From Paraglomus occultum (lineage: Eukaryota; Glomeromycota; Glomeromycetes; Paraglomerales; Paraglomeraceae): a stretch of 34,084 bases of DNA. The position numbers and the translations under genes are program-made. Position 1 is the stretch's first letter. Each line of letters starts with the position of its first letter. The DNA lies in the NCBI GenBank assembly GCA_910592205.1, contig CAJVPJ010000218.1:1-34084 (forward strand), read 5' to 3'. The notes below the pieces were generated by a model. It was not told the origin of the DNA, made no database searches, and saw only the letters and a list, made by a program, of their open reading frames with translations. Positions 1 to 10,639 of the stretch are shown here, in pieces.

Positions 1-1238
1 TAGAACGAAAAATTTTCGTCTTTAATATTAAATTGTAATAATGGGTAGGCCCTGAAACGATTTTTGAATAAAAATTATAAAATTACTATTGTTGATCATT
101 GACATTTTCAGTAATGATTTCCCCTTGAAAATTGAAAACAATTTTGATGCGTATATGTGTCCCCCACCATACAACTCTGTGCTTACTTATCTTTCTTTTA
201 CATATGATAGCGGTTAAAAGTAAAGCCGACTGAATTTGATGTTTTTTGCATATTAATATTAGAATGAAGGAATCGGCTGGTTATCAACATCCTCCATAAA
301 TAAACAGACTTGGTTTTGTCAATTACAATTACTACACAAGTGATTCATTTTCAGGGTCATTCTAAACAGATAAATGCTTGCATTCTTTGTAGATGATCAC
401 GCGAAAAACTTGAAAGTGTTTCAAATTATGTTTGAATGATTAGTCGTATTTTTTTAGATTAGCGCGGTGAGGTACAGAATATCGACTAACTCAATTTGGA
501 TCATATTCTAGTAGGGTTACAATCTCTTTAATAATAGAATAAAATGAGGGGCACCGCAGTGCTAGCATATTTGATGTGTTGAGACCCTTGTGGTAAGTTC
601 TCGGAATAGTTTTGACGACTAATTGTTTGAAACAAGATATGTACTTTACTGGAGAATAAAGAGTCTATTTAAATCAAGATTTTTGTTGATACCAAAATTA
701 GCATGCATACAGTGTTAAGTGTGTCGAATTTTCATTGCTTTGTTAAAAATAACAGTTGCAACTTTACGCCTATGCTTCAAATTTATTGATCTATCATGCA
801 CCGCATATAGCGTGTAAAATATTAAGACGAATAAATACGGTTCCCGGTATACTTGAATTACATCTCTCATCTTTCTATAAACGATATCGGGTTCGAATTT
901 CGAATGCCCCTTTATCCATTTTATAAAGATAAAAATTGCGTGTCAAAACTTAACCGGAGATAAAAACAAAAATATTTCTACATCTAATTAGTCTATCCTT
1001 AAGGGTTTGTAGATATGACTGTCTTACTATTATGTAGATTGAGAGAAAGGTGTCTCGGTTTATTATTCAATAACAAACGACATTATTGGGATGTTTTCCG
1101 CTCGTGTAAATTGATACAAATAAATAAAATTAATAACTTTCCTGCGAGAATTATTCTCTCGATACAAACATTATTAGACTATACGTCATATCTAATTACA
1201 AAGGAGAAAATTTTAAACATTCTCCAAGGGGAAGGCAA
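1..1238. other. Non-coding flank downstream of the GH17 gene
   Basis: AT-rich sequence with frequent stops in all frames. The only open stretch (about 1015-1242, plus) has low-complexity content and no recognisable motif, and it runs into the 3' end of the glucanase. A run resembling a tRNA B box near 889-899 lacks a matching T-stem. Nothing else is seen. Confidence 0.6.
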
Positions 1239-2538
1239 TTAAGAGAAACCATTAAAACCTGGGGCTGTTGGTGGACAGTCGGGAATCGTCACATCCTTTA
1301 ACTTGCGATCAGGAGTAAATAGACCCCAACTGCCCTCCAAAAGAGTAAACATTGCAGTCTTCCATGGTGTATCAAAAGACTCGAAATAGTAATATTTTAC
1401 TTGTTTCGTATTAGCGGCGCAGATGAAACTTTGGATAAAGTCGTTGAGATTTGGCACAGAAGCAACCGCAGCTTGCTGGGAATTACCAGCGGTCGGCCAA
1501 CCAATTTCCGATATGATGGCTTCTTTACCAGCTTTTGCCGCAACAACGACGTCATTCTGTTGGAAGAATTCGAATGTCCAGTTAGCGCCTTGTTGAGCCG
1601 GGACTCCACCAAAGTATGGATGAACATTAGCCAACGCGATATCGACTGCAGCAACGAGTGCGTCATTTACGTTCGAACCGAGATCGGATGTAAACACAGG
1701 AACCTTCTTTTTGACGTTGGGGAGTGCATTTACTTTCTGACGAACGTCTGCAATGCGGTTAAACAGATCTTGTGGGGTGATTTCTTTACGGAAGAGAACT
1801 ATACAAGGTAAAGGCAAATTTTTTAGAGTGAGTAAAGTTTTCATTTTTCAGCTTACTGTTAATGGCTTGTACGTATATTCATTTAATGGTTATCAAAACC
1901 TTACCTTCATTACCGACCGAAATACCGTCGATTTTGTCTACGCCATGGTCATTGATGAGAGTAAATAGACTGTTGTACTGTCTTTGATATGTCGTTGCGT
2001 TGTTGTCAACCCAGATGGTAGGAATTACCGTCATGTTGACGTTAAGAAGCTTGATGGCCCAAAGAGTCATGTTTGCCATCTGGCAGTCCATTCCATACAA
2101 CCGAATGCGGTTGGTGAGTTGTGATAGTAGTTTAATGTCTTCAATCACATCTCCAAGTGTATTGGTACACCACGGGTATGTAGCATTGACAGGACCGTAA
2201 TTTATTCCATATAATGATTTGTGAAGAGCTGGATTAGGTGTGATTGTAAGGTTGACCGGTTTACCGTCCCAAGTGTAATAAACCGTATTTCCGTTGCCAT
2301 CAACACCGACTCCACCGTTTCCATCACCACCACCACCACCGCCCTGGGGTCCATTGCCGCCGTTAGAAGTAACACTTTTGTCGGAATTTGGGCTGTTCGA
2401 TTTGCTGACAACAGCATAGCCCACGCCCCCGACAATACCGAGGAGAACCACTAACCCGAGAATGCCCACTAGCCAGCGCGCCTTGCGGGAGGCCTTTTGC
2501 TGTGATTTTAACCAGTCGCTAGCGTTTGGATCGCCCAT
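1239..2538 (-). CDS. GH17 glucan endo-1,3-beta-glucosidase, type II membrane-anchored
   Basis: Exons (minus) 2538-1905 and 1798-1239 are joined across a 106-nt GT-AG intron (1799-1904), giving 397 aa. Glycoside hydrolase family 17 enzymes cut or remodel beta-1,3-glucan in the cell wall. The protein has a short basic cytosolic tail, one hydrophobic segment (about residues 22-44), a Ser/Asn/Gly-rich linker with a polyglycine run, then the GH17 barrel from about residue 95. The catalytic pair is visible: the acid/base Glu in SVGNE (E211) and the nucleophile Glu in ISEIGWPT (E309). The intron falls directly after the first catalytic Glu codon. The start is the ATG at 2538 because it places a charged tail before the anchor; the frame is open further upstream. 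The N-terminal anchor instead of a signal peptide resembles Aspergillus BtgC-type enzymes. The fold assignment is firm; exact substrate and topology are inferred. Confidence 0.93.
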
Positions 2539-3373
2539 TTTCTGAATATGAAGAAACGGGAGGTCAGTTTCTACATTATGGAAACTATAATAGCGCGACA
2601 AGCATACAATATATTGACCATGGTCAACGAAAGCTGTTCTCCTATAAGAATTCGTTGACTTTTTCTTCCTTGCCCATATATAGCTATGCACCGGTCTAAA
2701 TTATGTTTTCGGACGAAATTCCGTTTGTAATAGCCCTCTTACCTCTATAACAATTAGATGTGCAGGGTATGTAGTCTACACAGTGCAAGATGTTTTTTGT
2801 CGACAGTAGGGTATATGGTAGAAAGGATTGTGTAGTGACACTTGAGTGTCGCGGAGTGATGAGGGTGGGGGGGTGTGGAGGAAGGGAAATATAGGGCTAT
2901 GAAAAAGAATGTAATGAGCGGAAGGGAAGAGAAAGGAAACGAAATGAATTGTGGAGCGTGAGATGGGCAATTATCTATTGAAAACGGTTATTAATTCGTG
3001 TCCGGTGTTCATACCAAATAAAGTTTAGTGAGATACTGGGATTGTGTTCGGCCGTTCTACAAATAACTTTGTGCCCGAAGAAGGAAACTGGTAATTGGCC
3101 ACGTGTGGGCACGAATGAATTCAAGCGCACAAGGCATGAACAGAATGGACTAGTTGTCCAAAAAGTCAATTGCCAAGGCCCACACGGAACTCGTACACTT
3201 GATTAGATATAAACTGATTTACAGGGGTTTAACCAATTGTTTGAAATTGTTGTCTATTAATATATCAAGGCAAATCTCTACCCCTCCACCCCATCTTTTG
3301 CGAACCATAGATATAAGCAAACTTGATTAGAATTTTCTGGGACGAAAAAGTTATATAATATGTTCGTTGTTGT
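2539..3373. other. Intergenic: upstream of GH17, downstream of the Myb/SANT gene
   Basis: The only open stretches are two of 64 codons on the minus strand, with no motifs. A G-rich run lies near 2863-2882. The GH17 promoter should be in the proximal part, but I cannot point to a TATA box or a defined site. Confidence 0.5.
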
Positions 3374-4585
3374 TTATTTATTCTTTATTTCTGTTAGCGC
3401 ATCTGTCAACTTGTTTATAGATCCGATTACTTCTTCCATGCGACGCATCTGCTCTTCCCATCGTTGAGATTCTATCAATCTCCTGTCCTGTTCATCTGCA
3501 ATATGCTTCTCCAACAAACCCAACAATCTTTCTATTGTAGATTGCCTCTTTCGTTGAGGCATGTCCTCCTCTTCTTCAACAGTCGCTGATCTAATTCGCC
3601 TTACAGGCGAACCGGCCCTTCCGTATATTGCGTTACAATTGTATGTATGATCGTACATGGCATGGTTATTTGGGGGTGGTTCAAGTGTTAGTGGCAGCGG
3701 CGGCTTGTTGGGATCTTCCTCCGCGTGATTATGATGATGGTGAGGGGTGGCAACATCGTGTTTTGCCAAGTGAGCCTCGTGAGCTGGATCCGTTTGTTGG
3801 TTTTCTGCATCCCCTATAATCGATCGCATCTCCTCTCCATATTCAAATTGGAGTGGACCTTTTGCTGACCTGTACCGGCCAATCAAACGGTCCCATTGTT
3901 GCTACACACAACAGACAAGTGAGTAGAACGAATCAAAAAAGAAGAAGAAAAAAAAAAAGAAACACGGATAGTTAACGCAAAAAGTCATTAATTTATTATT
4001 AGATAGCGAATTAATTCCAACAAATAAATCCTACTGCATGTATGCGCACATAATTATGTACAGACTTTTAACTTTGTAGGCCTAATCGGCTAATCACTAT
4101 TATATAATTACATATGCTATGTACAATCGTGGAAAGTAATCATCGTCGAGAAATGCAACCCACTTTTTTGTTTCGCTCTCTCTCTCTTTCCTCATCCGCC
4201 TTATTACCAAACATACCTGACAAGAACGTTTTGTTCGTTCGGCGAAATATTTATTATGTTCTTCCACGACTTTATCCCAAATTTCTCCCTTTTGATTATT
4301 TGTGGGTGCTATTGTCACTTTATTATAATATTTTCTCATGACACTGAGAAAATACTTCGTTTCCGAATGACTCCAAATGCGTCTTCCCGGTCCTCGACTT
4401 CGACTTTCATCCCTCTCGACTGCATACCTACTTCCAACGTTCCCATACCCCTCCAATTTCATCGACGGCATGTTAGTTAGTGCCGACGTCTCGCTATAAC
4501 CTATTTGGTCATTTGGTAATAAGCGATAAGCGGGAATTGGATGTCTAAGAGTATTAAGCAAATATTCGGGGGTTCTTAGTGACAT
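3374..4585 (-). CDS. Myb/SANT-like (trihelix-type) DNA-binding protein with C-terminal coiled coil
   Basis: Exons (minus) 4585-4217 and 3901-3374 are joined across a 315-nt intron (3902-4216), giving 298 aa. The DNA-binding domain spans about residues 69-135 and has three spaced tryptophans typical of Myb/SANT, trihelix and MADF folds: W71 (RIWSHSETK), W103 (EIWDKVV) and W126 (QQWDRLIGRYR). The intron lies inside the domain, before the third helix, and the joined frame restores it. The middle part has a histidine run and prolines; the last ~60 residues are charged and heptad-like, suggesting a dimerising coiled coil. A basic RKR patch precedes it and could be a nuclear signal. The start ATG at 4585 begins MSLRTPE; an in-frame ATG 11 codons upstream (4618) is also possible. 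Related domains occur in transcription factors and in PIF/Harbinger accessory proteins. No transposase partner is nearby, so a host regulator is favoured. Confidence 0.8.
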
Positions 4586-7038
4586 TGTGACATAAACACC
4601 AAACGTTCGCCGGTGCACTTTTTGGATTTGAGATTCTTGTGTTTTTTATGAGAGGAGGATCTGATATATAAGGAACAGATGAGAGATTTTTGTTTTTTAA
4701 ACTTCGCCATGTGATCGATGTAAATGCGTATTGAGGCTGCCGAACCACGTTCTCGATAACTCTTTCCAGTAGTACGTTGGGGTCATTAGAAGGGAGTCGA
4801 CTAATGTGTAACGAGTGTTCCGTTGTGTTATCGTTAAAATAACCCCTCTCATTTTAGGCAATGAGTGCAGGAGATAATCCCTTTGAGAAGAGTTAATTAG
4901 TGTTCACGCAAACACAAGTAATTTTACGCACGATTCGCATTGTAATTTAGACAGACATTCTATTATCATTGATACTTCTATCGAACCTTCTATGTCTTTT
5001 GACTGTATGGACTGTCCCCAGCGCACTGACGCACTGACGCACGTCGATTACGCGCCTAATCACAACCTTTTTTTTTCCATCAATGTATGCTATCGAATGT
5101 TAGAATCCAAGGATTCGAAACGTAAAGAGAATGCATGGGTTCTCGAACGAGCATCATTGATAGATTCGCAGGACAAAAGTTCAGTGAATAATAAATGGTA
5201 TGCATTAATCATCGCATCGCAAATCGTGGGTTGACATAATTATCCTGAAAATAACCAAACTTGGTCTTTGTTCGCAAGCACAAGGATTGATAAAGAAGTG
5301 GCAACCAAACAAATCATTTCATTGTCCTACTTGTAAACTTTATCAAACAATAGTAACTTGTAGTATTCAAACATCCATCTACCTTCGCTTGTAAGGGATG
5401 GAACATACCTATAGCGTTCTCCGTAATGGTATTAAAAGTCGGTCATTTTCAAGTGTAATATACCATGCTGACGCAAGGTATTAGTATCAAGAGAAGAAGA
5501 AATAATTGAATTCCTTCTCAATATGGATTGTTCTTTGGTTTTGTTTCTTATCTGATTCTTGTATTTATAAATTTTATTGTCCAAAAACTGACTCGAATGT
5601 CTAGCTGAGGAATATTCTTTCCTTGGAACTCTAACTAGCAATTTAATCCTTTAAAGCACTCTGAATAAATCCAAAAGATATTTGTATTACTTAAAAACCC
5701 TTTTATTATAGTTATTCACACGAAAAAATCAGATGTGGGAAGTCTAGAATCAATAGGATACTAAATTTCTTATGTTACCCACGTTTCCTCATAGTCAAAA
5801 GGCGAAAAGTTTTTTGCTCAGGATTTTAAATTGGCTAAATAGCAATGACAAACTTTAATGTTAAAATACTTTTAAATAAGCTCGGCAAATATTACACAAG
5901 CAGTTTACAAGGAGTTAACCTCCGAGTATAATAAATATTTCATTTAAGACAAGTAGGATTTTCGTCATTGTGTTTTATTAATTTGACTGTGAGACTGTAA
6001 ATAAACTGACAGCAGAAGACTTGGACGGAAGGGGGCTGTTGCATCGAGGAACACATTAGTTTTAGTGATGAACTTGTGAGGAAAAAGGTTTACAAACCCT
6101 GATCGCTCAGCGCATTATCCGTTTTGTCATATGTGAGACGTTAATGTAAAAAAGTACCTTATCACTTGTGTTTTCACGAGCAATTTTCATACAGAATCTC
6201 TTACTAACGAAATAAACAAGACACTATACATCTAGAATGTCATATGCATTTATAATTTCGGCTGCATAAGTTAGCAATGTTTTATAAATAACTATGTTCT
6301 TGATACTGCAACAAGGTCGAGGAACGAATTTCCACCAAAAATATAGTCACGTCAACCACAAATTTTCAGTAAACCAGTGCGAGACGCTAAACCACGAATT
6401 TGCAAAAATCTATCGAGAACTAATGATTTGTCTTTTCGAAGTTGACTGGATTATAGTAGGCAAGAAAAAAGTATAGAAATATCTATAAAAAGTAAATAAA
6501 GCGAAAACGCTTACGGTACAAAACACGCCAAGGTATGCGGCGAGCGATTCTTTTATTTGTAACAGACAAGCTTACTAAACATGGATAAAAATGGCGGAGA
6601 ACATCATGTCTATCGAAAATGTGTATACGTCATATGTTTGCAAGGACAGAAGTTTATCGATAACTCTTATAGTAAGGCGGCAAAATTGCCATAACCTCCT
6701 CTGGGTAGCATGGGATTCAAATTTTCTCGTAAACAAACTTGTAGGATATTTCCCCCCGTCAACTGTATCAGTCTCCCATTATGAGAAAACTGATGATTGC
6801 ACTGACTGAGAAAGATTTGTATAGCAAACAATCATAGTTGCTGGGAATACCCGATACTCCACTGTTAACTGATATGGCAAACAAATACAGTATAACCCCA
6901 ACACTCGTCCTCAGCCTCTCACGAATATCCCTCATTTGGGACACACTGTGAACATTTGACGTCACCATCGTTAGCTCGAAAATTTACTCGTCGAAAGTCT
7001 CCTTCATTTTGGATAAAATTATCAAAACCCGTAACTCA
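4586..7038. other. Long stretch without a recognisable gene
   Basis: The open frames here are 60-80 codons, unconserved in appearance and without domains or plausible splice partners. A short tandem repeat (GACGCACT-like) lies near 5020-5042. The segment just upstream of 4585 should contain the promoter of the Myb/SANT gene. Nothing else is supported. Confidence 0.5.
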
Positions 7039-7039
7039 C

Positions 7040-7505
7040 TTTCAAAACAACTTCTTATAAGATTCTATTTCATTAATCAGTTCTTGATGAGTTGATTTTT
7101 TTAAACGTTCAATCTCTGCTTCTTGTTGCTTAATTTTGTCTAATAACTCTTGCTTTTGTCTTTCACCTCACTCTTCAGACTTCTCATGAAATTTTGCAAT
7201 TTTTTCTCTTTTTGATTTTTAATACTTCTTTATTAGCAGATAGTTCCTTTTCCAGTTCTTTGATTTTGCCTTCTAATTGAGAAGTGAATGACTGAGCAAT
7301 TAAAGTGTTTTCAGAAACTGATCGAGTAGGTTTGTCTTTTAACAACTCACAGAAACAACCTCTCTTATTCCTATTTAACCTATCACAATAAGGAAGAATA
7401 TTGTTTTCTAAATCCCCATTACAAATAGCACAGATATAGGCAATATCAACACAATCGTTCTTTGTTATGAGCTGCTATTTCCTGACTAGCAACATTAAGT
7501 TGAAA
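7040..7505 (-). pseudogene. Broken cysteine-containing coiled-coil gene
   Basis: Read on the minus strand, this stretch gives long coding-like runs interrupted by frame changes and stops. From upstream it reads a run beginning NVASQEIAAHN, then after a frame change an ICAICNGDLENNILPYC segment with a C-x2-C pair, then GCFCELL with a C-x-C. A Lys/Glu-rich heptad-like stretch follows (KIKELEKELSANKE), and after another break a second one ending near 7040 (KIKQQEAEIERLKK). The cysteines could form a zinc-binding knuckle in front of a coiled coil. I do not recognise the family. At least two frameshifts and an in-frame stop in 460 nt mean it is not functional as it stands. Its upstream edge is cut off by the repeat array at about 7505. 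Confidence 0.55.
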
Positions 7506-8160
7506 CCAATTTCATCACTAACTCTACAACCAAGAATCCAATGCTTATGCAAATTGATACAGAATACCAAGTTCTATTTACATGTGACTATACCAATTCG
7601 CTTGATTTTTCGAACACGCGAAATCTATTAAAGCAGATCGTTATATGCAAATTCAAAATCGTACTTGTCAATTTTTTGCACAAACGTGGACAACAATTAC
7701 TTTTAACGTGCATGCATGTAAAGTTTATAAGCATGGGATTCCTGGTTGCTGATTAGGAATTCTAGCGATAAAGATTGATTTCGCGTTTTTCGAAAAATCA
7801 AGTAGATTGTTATATGCAAATTCAGAATCGTACTTAACATTCTGTGTCAATTTTCGCACATACATGGATAACAATTACTTTTAACAAGCATGTAAATTTA
7901 CAAGCATACGATTCTTGCTTGCCGAGTTAGTGATTATCGACAACGAAAATTGATTTTGCGTAATCGAAAAATCAAACGAATCGGTATACTCACATTTAAA
8001 TAGTACTTAATCAACTTTCTGCGCCCACATGGATGGCAGTCATCATTAACAAGCATGTGGATTTCATAAGCATTGGATTCTTCGTTGTTGAGTAGTGATC
8101 ATCGACGACGAAGATTGATTTCGCGTCTTCGACAAGCAGTCGTTATATATCATGAAAGTT
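7506..8160. repeat. Array of diverged ~165-175 bp repeats with one inverted unit
   Basis: Three direct units are seen on the plus strand, with a partial fourth after 8126. The landmark GATTGATTTCGCG ends at 7785, 7960 (one mismatch) and 8125, giving spacings of 175 and 165 nt. Another landmark, TTATATGCAAATTC, starts at 7641 and 7810. To the left, about 7506-7628 is a shortened unit in inverted orientation: its minus strand carries ATAAGCATTGGATTCTT and TCGAAAAATCAA, matching the third direct unit, with roughly 60 bp missing. The array therefore starts with a head-to-head junction near 7628. Units are clearly diverged, so this is old. No open frame runs through it. Confidence 0.8.
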
Positions 8161-8720
8161 GTATTTCAAAGCATGTAAGGAAAACTCTAGTGGCTTGCTG
8201 ACAGAATAGTCTCCATTACCCCTCTCGCTTTACCCATATACATGTACTACTTACGAAATCTTCATTCATTTTCTCGAAGACTGTTGCTCTAGTAAACAAA
8301 GTGAAAAATGTTGTTCAAAGTCAGAACTATTCACAGTTTACCAAAAACTGAAAGAGAATCTGTAAGAACGCTCTCGTTTTGCATGAGCCTTACTGCTTGA
8401 GACAGAAAGCACAAAGATATTTAAAGCTCCTGTGTGTAGTCCGCGTATAGTGTCAAATAGCTAGTCATGTGGGTATGTTGGAAATCGTGCTATACGAAAA
8501 CTATGCCATTGTTGATCGATCAGGTGACTGCTAAGCGCAATGTTTGTCTGTAATATGGGAGGACCCTAAACCTTCGCGTTTGAGCGAAGCGCCTTTTAAC
8601 ACTTGTGTTTAATGTTAAAGATTGAAATCTACCCAGAGATTGATGGACTTTATAGAAAGCCTCTTCTCCTGTCTTATTATAACACGATGAAGTAGACCAT
8701 TATATTGGTTTCTAATTACA
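8161..8720. other. Non-coding gap between the repeat array and the decayed gene
   Basis: No open frame of note. A perfect 6-bp-stem hairpin (CTTCGC, six-base loop, GCGAAG) lies at 8572-8589. It may be part of an older repeat, but nothing identifies it. Confidence 0.4.
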
Positions 8721-9984
8721 ATGGCAGAAATTTGGCAAACAAAGGTCAAAAATTTATTTGATTTAATGTGATGATGTCGAGTGATGACGCGTCAGGGAAA
8801 ATATTTCAAGCAATTTTGCCATGCTGCTCTTCCATTTAGGGAGTTTTTTAAAATCAACCGTGTCATATTACACACAATTCTGGAAGATTGCTACGAGTCC
8901 ACAGAAAATGATGAATCAGTGAAGTTGCAACAGGGCCTTGCAAATTGATAAACTATATGTTCGAATCCCATTCATCTTCCTCTACTTGTACAATGCAACT
9001 CTTTTTGATATCAAATCAAATTTAGGCAAGACGTTCTTAAAGTGCTGGACTGGTCAATGGCAAGATTAGGAAATCATTGGTAATAAGTTTACAACCTATC
9101 GTGCTAATCTTTTAATTGAGTTAGACAATCACACAACAACTCTTGGAAATTTCTTTAAGGGGGCCTATGGCAGAAATAAGACCAAAAATTTGAATGTCAA
9201 GCTCTGCAACCTGACATTATTGCAATTGGAACATCAATGGCTGAGGTCTTTTGAAAAGTATGGATTAGAAAATGAATATCTACTTGCCAATGCACCTGGT
9301 GCACTCTTTGCAGATGGCATCTTCTTCTTCCTAGAAAACAATAATCGAAATGTTGAGGAAGATGCTCTTTATCAATTGCTGATAAAGTGACACGATGGAT
9401 GATAATGCCAAATGTACCAGGTGTGTTTCATCAAAGAAAGAGAAAACAGAAATCAAATTCGACGATTGTAAGAAGGATATCCTCATTTGCCTACAACAAA
9501 AAGACTGGGATACATGCATCACGGTTGATAACATCAAGAATGAACACAAGTAAAACGTAGGCGCTATTGAATCAACTAAGGGATCCGATCTTTACAAAAG
9601 CCTGAAATGGCATCGTGTTATCACGAAATTGCTTGCCACCCAAGGGTTCGATGGTGAAGTTACAGATATCTCTAAGGACTGTCTCTTAATATGTCAAGAA
9701 AATTACTCCGAGTACTTTGGCCCACCTTTCAGTGGCCGTGTCGTTTTAGCCAATATATATCGGAATAACGTGAATTTCGCCTCCTGTGATACATTGGTTA
9801 AATAAGCATGGATTGTCGCCGAGAAAATCATACAAAAAAAAGCCTTTCAAAACTGTGGAGGATCTCAAAAGAGAAGTCCCTGAAATCGAAGGGTGTCCGC
9901 GCCTTCTTACCAGTAAAATTCAATGAGGATGCTGAATTCAATTATTCAAAGCGCCAAAAGCGCAACCGTACATGCATGTTGTAA
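8721..9984 (+). pseudogene. Decayed single-exon gene of unknown family (~420 codons)
   Basis: A coding-like path begins at an ATG at 8721 (MAEIWQTKVK...), hits two TGA codons at 8769-8774 and continues in the same frame to about 8940 (GKYFKQFCHAALPFREFFK). It then changes frame and runs to 9390, with a TAG at 9067; this section includes YVRIPFIFLYLYNAT and EYLLANAPGALFADG. It changes frame again at 9389, starting with a CTRC motif, and passes TAA codons at 9551 and 9803. Two further frame changes near 9842 and 9900 lead to a basic C-terminus (KRQKRNRTCML) and TAA at 9982-9984. At least four stops and four frame changes show it is dead. Amino acid make-up and continuity argue for a real former gene, probably a repeated lineage-specific or mobile-element gene. 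I do not recognise the family. Confidence 0.65.
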
Positions 9985-10544
9985 TACGTTTTATTATATA
10001 CATATTTGTCTTTTGTACGTTTTTCAAGTTGTCTGACAAACAATTCAAAGATATGGAAATGGTATATAAACGATCTAGTATTTGACAAAGCATTACGGTT
10101 ATATTGCTTGCACATATACAAATCAGAGAATTTCCAATAAAACGCGTCCTTTGGTTAGTTTTATGAAAACTTATTCCAGTTATATTTTATGAATCATTAA
10201 AAATTAAGGAAAAAGAAAACCGCAAATAAAATCTTCGAGCGAGGCCTGACACCATAGTGCCGTCAAATGTTCACTTTGTCTGGTTTTGTTGCAGCATGCC
10301 CCATTTACAATCTAAAGCTACGAAAAAAAAAGCAGCTGGAAATTGCTCGCACGGTTTATTATCAATTTTATATTTGCTTCTCATCACGCTTGATTATTAT
10401 TTGTAATCTACTACGTAATCATTGTCCATTATCATTGTCCGTATCTCCTCGTCTTACTGTTTACGTCATCATAATATATAAACAACACTCGAGTACTTTT
10501 TTTATATATGTATAAATATTATTACTATCTACAAAGAAGGGGGA
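9985..10544. other. Intergenic gap between the decayed gene and the methyltransferase
   Basis: AT-rich. An 82-codon ATG frame on the plus strand (10267-10515) is hydrophobic and low in complexity and is not supported as a gene. The right end probably contains the methyltransferase 3' end signals, read on the minus strand. Confidence 0.45.
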
Positions 10545-10630
10545 AGGTGGTGGTGGTGTGGTGCAGTGGTAGTGGTGAAGTGTAGTGTGGTACTGGTAGT
10601 TTTCTTGTGTCGTGGTGGTGGCGGTGGTGC
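10545..10630. repeat. GTG/GGT-rich repeat just past the methyltransferase stop
   Basis: Plus-strand GGT/GTG triplets recur imperfectly through this stretch. On the minus strand, the gene's sense strand, it reads as CCA/ACC repeats starting about 10 nt after the stop codon, so it is probably in the 3' UTR. Confidence 0.7.
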
Positions 10631-10639
10631 GTCAATTAC

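Noticed and set aside
880-905. GGTTCGAAT run resembling a tRNA B box
   Set aside because: The sequence after it cannot pair to form a T-stem, and there is no A box or acceptor stem at the right distance.
1401-1811. 136-codon frame on the plus strand across the GH17 gene
   Set aside because: It is the complement of the GH17 second exon, which has clear catalytic motifs on the minus strand.
4929-4945. CACGATTCGCATTGTAA also found near 13533, with CCATGTGATCGAT near both
   Set aside because: Only short exact matches in different order, with no extended similarity around them; chance in AT-rich DNA is possible.
10267-10515. 82-codon ATG frame upstream of the GTG repeat
   Set aside because: Hydrophobic low-complexity composition in AT-rich DNA, with no motif or splice context.
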